Source of the DNA: Cichorium intybus
Taxonomy: Eukaryota > Streptophyta > Magnoliopsida > Asterales > Asteraceae
Length of the DNA stretch: 64,000 nucleotides
Direction: 5' to 3'
Assembly (NCBI GenBank): GCA_023525715.1
Contig: JAKNSD010000072.1
Coordinates: 401,544-465,543, forward strand
Shown: in pieces, positions 59,262 to 64,000 of the stretch
Layout of the letters: each line of letters opens with the position of its first letter
How positions within the stretch are numbered: position 1 is the first letter of the stretch
Position numbers and translations under genes: made by a program
Notes under the pieces: generated by a model
Told to the model about the DNA's origin: nothing
Seen by the model: only the letters and a program-made list of their open reading frames with translations
Database searches by the model: none

Positions 59262-59739
59262 GGCTACACGGAGTGGTGGCCAATGACCAACGAATGGCCA
59301 CTAAGTTTTTGTGGGTTGGCAGATGTTAGCCATTTTGTAGGCAGTGGTTGGCCATTGATGTTAAACTGTCAACCAAATTACTTTGAGAAATTACAATTTT
59401 AGTCCTTGTACAAAGTTTGGGGTTTTTTTTTGCCATTTTCTGGTCAAAATTTAGTCTCCTACCCGTTTGGAAGGGTTTTTTTTGCCATTTTCTGGTCAAA
59501 TTACTTTGTTTTGGGTTAAAAGTGTAAAATTTTGAAAACATTTAAACTGGTCAAAATTTAGTCTCCTAGCCGTTTTGGGGTTTTTTTGCCATTTTCTGAA
59601 AGTTGAGACACCCGTTGGCATCTCGCCAACGGGCTGGCGATGGTGGTTGGCGAGTGGCTTGGCGAATGGAGCGGCAGCAGGGATGGCGACTCGCCAAGAG
59701 GCTTGGCGACCCTCTTGGCGAGGACTACTCCGTGTAGTC
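59262..59739. mobile_element. PIF/Harbinger (Tourist-like) MITE
   Basis: A 478-bp element with inverted ends GGCTACACGGAGT and ACTCCGTGTAGTC and a TAA target duplication (59259-59261 and 59740-59742). A 3-bp TAA/TTA duplication is typical of the PIF/Harbinger group. The interior has a near-duplicate block (GTCAAAATTTAGTCTCCTA... at about 59445 and 59551) and, on the right, many CTTGGCGA/GGCGAGT words. No transposase. Confidence 0.88.
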
Positions 59740-59742
59740 TAA

Positions 59743-59828
59743 TAAAATTTTCAATAGACACACGTAATGATCGTTCAACATAACATTTCAGACAAGTACA
59801 ACAATATAAAAAGAACAGAAAGCAAAAC
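59743..59828. other. Short segment between MITE and solo LTR
   Basis: 86 bp, A-rich. It ends in AAAAC, the left target duplication of the solo LTR, and may be the 3' end of the LINE remnant. Confidence 0.5.
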
Positions 59829-62253
59829 TGTAACACCCGGCTTTTATAACAAAATACCGCTGAAAAATTTTCATTTAAAACATAGGTTTCATTACACACA
59901 ACCATATAAAAAGGGGTATTATTTATTATAAATGGGTACAAGTGTATCAAGGAGTATACGAATACATTAACCTCCTTTTAAGTCGGGCTGCTACTGACAG
60001 CATCTACAAGTACTCTTCTTTAGTCACGGACTTTAGCTTTACCCTTATTAGGGTCATGCTAACCTGCAGGGACATTTAACAAATAACGTGAGCTATAAAG
60101 CTCAATGAGTAATCATACAAATAATCTCACATGTATAAGAGAAAATAATCATATAAAATCTCAATATCAATTTCTGTCCCATTCCTCCTAGTCACAACTG
60201 ACCGTACTATATATCCTGGCTATATAAACCGCACCAATTAATTTCAATATTTGTATCATAGCCCTAAGGCCGCACCAAACAGTTTCAACATTTATTTCAT
60301 AACCCTAAGGCCGCACCAATTGGGTTCAATAACCTGATATCATAGTTATGAGACCGCACCATTTGGATATCACATCCAATACCATGGCCACAGAGGCCGT
60401 ACCATTCTGATTACCAAATTCAATATCATATCCACAGAGGCCGTACCGGGTAATAGTATATGGATGTCGGATCCATAGTACATAATCACATAAAGACTCA
60501 CGAGTTTACCCCGCTGTTGTCTAGTAATCACATATGGCTCATGAGATTTGCCCCGCTTTTGCCCAGTGTCTATATATATAGCTCACGAGATTTGCCCCGC
60601 TTTTGCTTAATTGTCACATTTGGCTCACGAGATTATCCCCGCTGTTGCCTAGACTCACGGCTCCGTTCTTGTCATTTCATTGACTCACGACTTATCCGGT
60701 ATTGTCTTTTCAATATTAACTCACAGCTCCGTTCTTGTCTGTATCAGACTCACGACTTATCTGGTATTGTCGTAGAGTTGACTCACAGCTCCGTTCTTGT
60801 CTTTGTCAGACTCACGGCTTATCTGATATTGTCTTTTTAAACCGTCAATTTTGTCCCCCAAGGCTGTTTCAACCTGTAACAGTCCAATCAACACATATCA
60901 TATATGATATAGGTGAAATTACTCACCTGGATACTTGCTGCAATTAGCTTCAGTTATTCCTTGCCTTTTTGTGTACACCACAACCATTTGTCTCATACCT
61001 ATATATTCATTTATATACCAAATGATAATAGGTTAATAACCATTTTAGTTGACTCTAATACATATGAGTCCACTATAACATAACTACAAACCATCTCTAG
61101 ATGATAAACTTTCCATTTACCATCTTTCTATGAGTTATACACATTCCCGAGGCATACGTATTGCTCTACAGTGCCCCTGGAGAGTCGTATTCTCAATTTA
61201 GTATTTTTCCAAGACTTTTCATATCATTATGGACTTGTAGTAAAAGTTTGAAGTTAATCAGACATGCCTAGCATCGATTTCACATTTCAAAACCTCCTGC
61301 TTTGGAGCACGACTCGTGCAAAATATTGCTCTATAGGAGCACGACTCGTGTAGGCATAAAATAGCAATGTACTTTGAATTCTAGGACATGCACGACTCGT
61401 GCATAATGAGCACGACCCGTGCTCATGCTGGACAGTCCAGATTTCAGTCCGATTTTGCACTGTAGCACCCTGTTTTTGCACATTAAGCTCTTATTCCAGT
61501 TCTTAATCATTTTGGGTTTATTCCAAGACTAAAACCATTCATTAACATCAGGTTTTAACATCTTGGAATCAACTCAATCTTACAAGTGCAGATTTTAGGG
61601 TTCTTGAGCCAAAAACCCCAAAATCCACCAAATCATCAAAATCATTTGTTTCCAATACATGTTCTTATCATATAAACATGTTAGGAACTTAGAAATCATA
61701 TCATCACCATGGATTATGACTGAAATCCGAATTTCAGTTTCTCCCATGAGAAAAATGGGAAGAACACATAAAAACTTGGTTAGAATTCAACTACTAACCT
61801 TGTTTTACTTAGGAATCATCAATTCCAAGTTTACTTCTTCAATCTTCATGAAATCTCCAGAATTCCTCTCTTGAAAACCCTTCCCGATCATCCACATTTC
61901 TGATCACAATTGAGAGATATTTTCTCTTTTATATTTTTCAATTTTACAATTTCAGTCCCTAAGTTCCATTTCTTGAACTTTGGCCACAATAATCAAGTTT
62001 TATCACATAAAACTTCATTTCTTACACTTTTGCCACAAGTAAACAATATTTTTACATATTTGGTCATTCACATGGTCAAAAGACCAAATTACCCTTTTAT
62101 GGTAAAATGACCAAATTACCCTTTTTCAACCTTTTTCTGTAATTATCTTACAAAAAGGTTTTCTAACAAAACCAATACTTATAACACCATATTAAATCAT
62201 AAATATACTATGATTAACGTATAAATACTTAACAAAAGTATTGTGGTGTTACA
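59829..62253. mobile_element. Probable solo LTR (about 2.4 kb) of a Ty3/gypsy-type element
   Basis: Begins TGTAACACCC and ends GGTGTTACA, flanked by a 5-bp duplication AAAAC (59824-59828 and 62254-62258). No gag or pol is inside, so it reads as a solo LTR left by recombination between two LTRs. It contains two internal repeat fields (60200-60450 and 60500-60850) and a cluster of GCACGACTCGTGC palindromes at 61307-61422. The short open frames inside (such as 60460-60840) are repeat products. Confidence 0.8.
60200..60850. repeat. Degenerate tandem repeats inside the solo LTR
   Basis: Left field: CCTAAGGCCGCACCAA-like units (60260-60430). Right field: CTCACGAGATTTGCCCCGCT units (60500-60650), then ACTCACAGCTCCGTTCTTGT with ACTTATCTGGTATTGTC units (60650-60835). 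Confidence 0.85.
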
Positions 62254-62314
62254 AAAACCCTACAATTTCAACAACCAAACAAGCAAAAACATTAACCAAA
62301 GCAACACTAAATAA

Positions 62315-63114
62315 TTACGTAGAGATGATAGGAAAACGAACAACAAGCTGCGCTGCTAGCCCTTTTCTGGATGGCAAAGCTAATTCATTTAAATGCAACA
62401 TCCATAGATCTAGGGGCATTATAGTACTATGCATAACCCGTTGAACTCTATTGAGGAGCTTCACAGCCTCTTGTGCGAGAAACCCAAAAGTATCAAAAGC
62501 GAAAGGGATAAATACATGTTGATTCTCAATACATGCCTTCTCGTGTTGATCCACTTTGCATTTAGCGGCTTTCAAAGCAGCTTGCCCACCTGTGAAACCT
62601 CCACTCCTTAAGTTCACAAGAGGGGAAACCCCGGTAAGGTCCACACAGGCATGTTTACCTCCCACCCATCCGAAGACCAAAATGTCAGCATTCCTGAGTG
62701 TGGATCTCCCATCTGAGGGGTCACTTAGAAAGTTTACAGGCACATCTTTTTTACAAAAATCCCGGCACGTCGGCAGACGTCAAAGAGAACATCCCTAACC
62801 ATATCATGTCGGTATTTGAAACCTGGGAGCTCCCAACAATGAACTGCATGTTCCCCAAATGAGTCCAAGCATGCCTTGCGACAAACCGGGCATATCTCGT
62901 CGACCGGAAAAAGAGGAATCATAAGGCGGTACCAAAGGATAGTGCGATATTCCACAAGGGACATATGTTGACCGAGACCGTCAATGGGGATAGCTAGCAA
63001 AAAATCCTGAGCATGTGGTGCCCGAAGAAACTCAAATACTGCTTTCTGCCTGAACGTCATGTCAAAATCATCTTCCATATTCTTGATGATTTTACTAAAG
63101 AGAGCACTCGCCAA
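62315..63114 (-). pseudogene. LINE-type ORF2 C-terminal fragment with frameshift
   Basis: Two pieces: 62734-63114 (126 codons; contains a zinc-finger-like CPVCRKACLDSFGEHAVHC) and 62315-62743 (142 codons; VFGWVGGKHACVDLTGVSP and KCKVDQHEKACIENQHVFIP). They match the kind of C-terminal region found after the reverse transcriptase in a family of plant non-LTR elements that I recall mainly from Asteraceae proteins. The frame changes at an A6 run (about 62743-62748), where one extra A would join the pieces. The last 35 codons look scrambled for about 19 residues, as if a -1 and a +1 shift compensated. No RT domain is present; the 5' part is missing. Confidence 0.7.
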
Positions 63115-63207
63115 TGTTTTTTGGGATTTAGGGGGGGGGGGGCGTTGTCCTTATTAGTGAAACCGTTACAGTCAAAATTTTTTTGGGATTTAGGGGGGGC
63201 GTTGCCA
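63115..63207. repeat. Short direct repeat with G-runs
   Basis: TTTTTTGGGATTTAGGGGGG...GCGTTG occurs at about 63118-63146 and 63179-63203. The first copy has about a dozen consecutive G. Confidence 0.85.
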
Positions 63208-63345
63208 CTAATTGGATTATCAAATGTATTACAACAATTACTTTCTAAATTTTAATTTTTTATTTCTTATTTAACTTATTTATATATACATATATTTTCT
63301 CTTTTAACAATTTATATATAATGTTCTATATAAATTAGAAAGTGA
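63208..63345 (-). repeat. Resumption of the NLR3 distal promoter flank
   Basis: CACTAATTGGATTATC followed by an AT-rich run (TTTTTATTTCTTATTTAACT, TTTATATA) corresponds to 56720-56840 upstream of NLR2 and loosely to 23050-23165 upstream of NLR1. The NLR3 flank was therefore split at about 59260 by roughly 3.9 kb of nested elements. Confidence 0.75.
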
Positions 63346-64000
63346 TAGTTGTATAATTATACACCTTTTAGCACGTTTATTTACCGAATTCAACATCGTA
63401 TTTTGCCTTTAAAACGTGCTATATGCATGTTTTCGGACTAATGTGTTCATTTTGGAGCAAAAACCATTTGTTTGTATAAAATGGTATGTTTTGTAGGCGT
63501 TTTGAGACTTGGATCATCAATCATATATCAAACGGGAGTCTCAAACCAAGTTCCAAGCAATTCGGACGAGAAACAAAAGAGATAGACGAAACGAAGCCCC
63601 CTGTTAAGGAGCACGAGTCGTGCTCTTTCTATGCACAAAGTGGCACGAGTCGTGCCACACCTGGAAGACCATTATAGCAATGTATTTTGGTTAGCACGAG
63701 TCGTGCTCATATATGCACAAGTCGTGCTCATGCTGGAAGTCATGTGCAGCAGGAATCTTCCTGCAAATCAACTTTTAGAGCATGGGGCTTTCACCATTTT
63801 ATTAATCTGAATTGAGGTGTCTTCAGGGCCAATTGAAGACCATAAATAGGACATTTGGGAGAAGTTAAACATAAACTTCAACACACTTCAACACACTTCA
63901 ATACACTTCAACATACTTTCATACACTTGTTGTACTTGAATTATTAGTTCATTTTCTAGCTAGTTCAATTTCCTTTCTTTGCAATTATGCAGATTTTAGC
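63346..64000. mobile_element. LTR-retrotransposon-like noncoding DNA with GCACGAGTCGTGC palindromes
   Basis: Perfect palindromic words at 63611-63623, 63643-63655 and 63694-63706 and a variant at 63715-63727. The context (TAGCAATGTATTTTGG, GCTCATGCTGGA) is shared with 61365-61440 in the solo LTR. Near 63868-63925, ACTTCAACACACTTCAACAC is a short tandem run after a presumed leader. No gene is seen up to the window edge. Confidence 0.5.

Noticed and set aside
62429..62798. Plus-strand frames opposite the LINE fragment
   Set aside because: Antisense of the better supported minus-strand LINE coding remnant.

Overview
The window looks like intergenic-rich nuclear DNA of a dicot plant. It is AT-rich, its only intact large gene is an intronless CC-NB-ARC-LRR (CNL) immune receptor, and most of the rest is LTR retrotransposon, MITE, Helitron and LINE debris. 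Several repeat styles (a LINE C-terminus on the minus strand near 62.3-63.1 kb, TGTAACACCC-type LTR ends, arrays of GC-rich palindromes) remind me of Asteraceae genomes. That family-level guess is recall-based inference. There is no bacterial-style operon, no CRISPR array, and I found no tRNA or rRNA gene.

Layout. 1-1182: 3' flank of an NLR, with the NLR itself missing. 1183-5893: decayed Tnt1/Tork-like copia element (copia-A, minus). 5894-6927: unassigned sequence plus a coding remnant. 6928-15388: rest of a duplicated unit, into which a young copia element (copia-B, 10108-14742, perfect 5-bp target duplication) inserted. 15389-18921: second, shrunken copy of the same unit, with the empty copia-B site and a 32-bp scrap of copia-A gag. 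18922-23110: third unit start, which is the 3' flank, coding region and promoter of the intact receptor NLR1 (19588-22824, minus). 23.1-50.5 kb: gene-poor, repeat-rich DNA containing pieces of three further copia elements, a probable Helitron (31921-33216), several foldback/MITE elements, a hAT MITE with an 8-bp target duplication, microsatellites and a C-rich minisatellite. 50.6-57.1 kb: a second NLR block, NLR2 (53249-56479, minus), close to NLR1 but broken by one nonsense codon. 57.9-58.4 kb: a MULE-type MITE with a 9-bp target duplication. 59.0-59.3 kb: promoter and first codons only of a third NLR. Its upstream DNA is split by a Harbinger-type MITE, a solo LTR with an AAAAC target duplication and a LINE fragment, and resumes near 63.2 kb. 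The window ends in LTR-retrotransposon-like noncoding DNA.

How it fits together. This is a small NLR cluster in motion: one intact receptor, one receptor killed by a single base change, one reduced to its promoter, and one represented only by its 3' flank. Tandem duplication, transposon insertion and deletion are all recorded with readable breakpoints. Variation between NLR1 and NLR2 is concentrated in the LRR strand/loop positions, next to a 156-bp perfectly identical tract that suggests gene conversion. I found no convincing undescribed biochemical system. The novelty lies in the structural history, especially the copia-A scrap, the defective but recently moved copia-B, and the NLR remnants.
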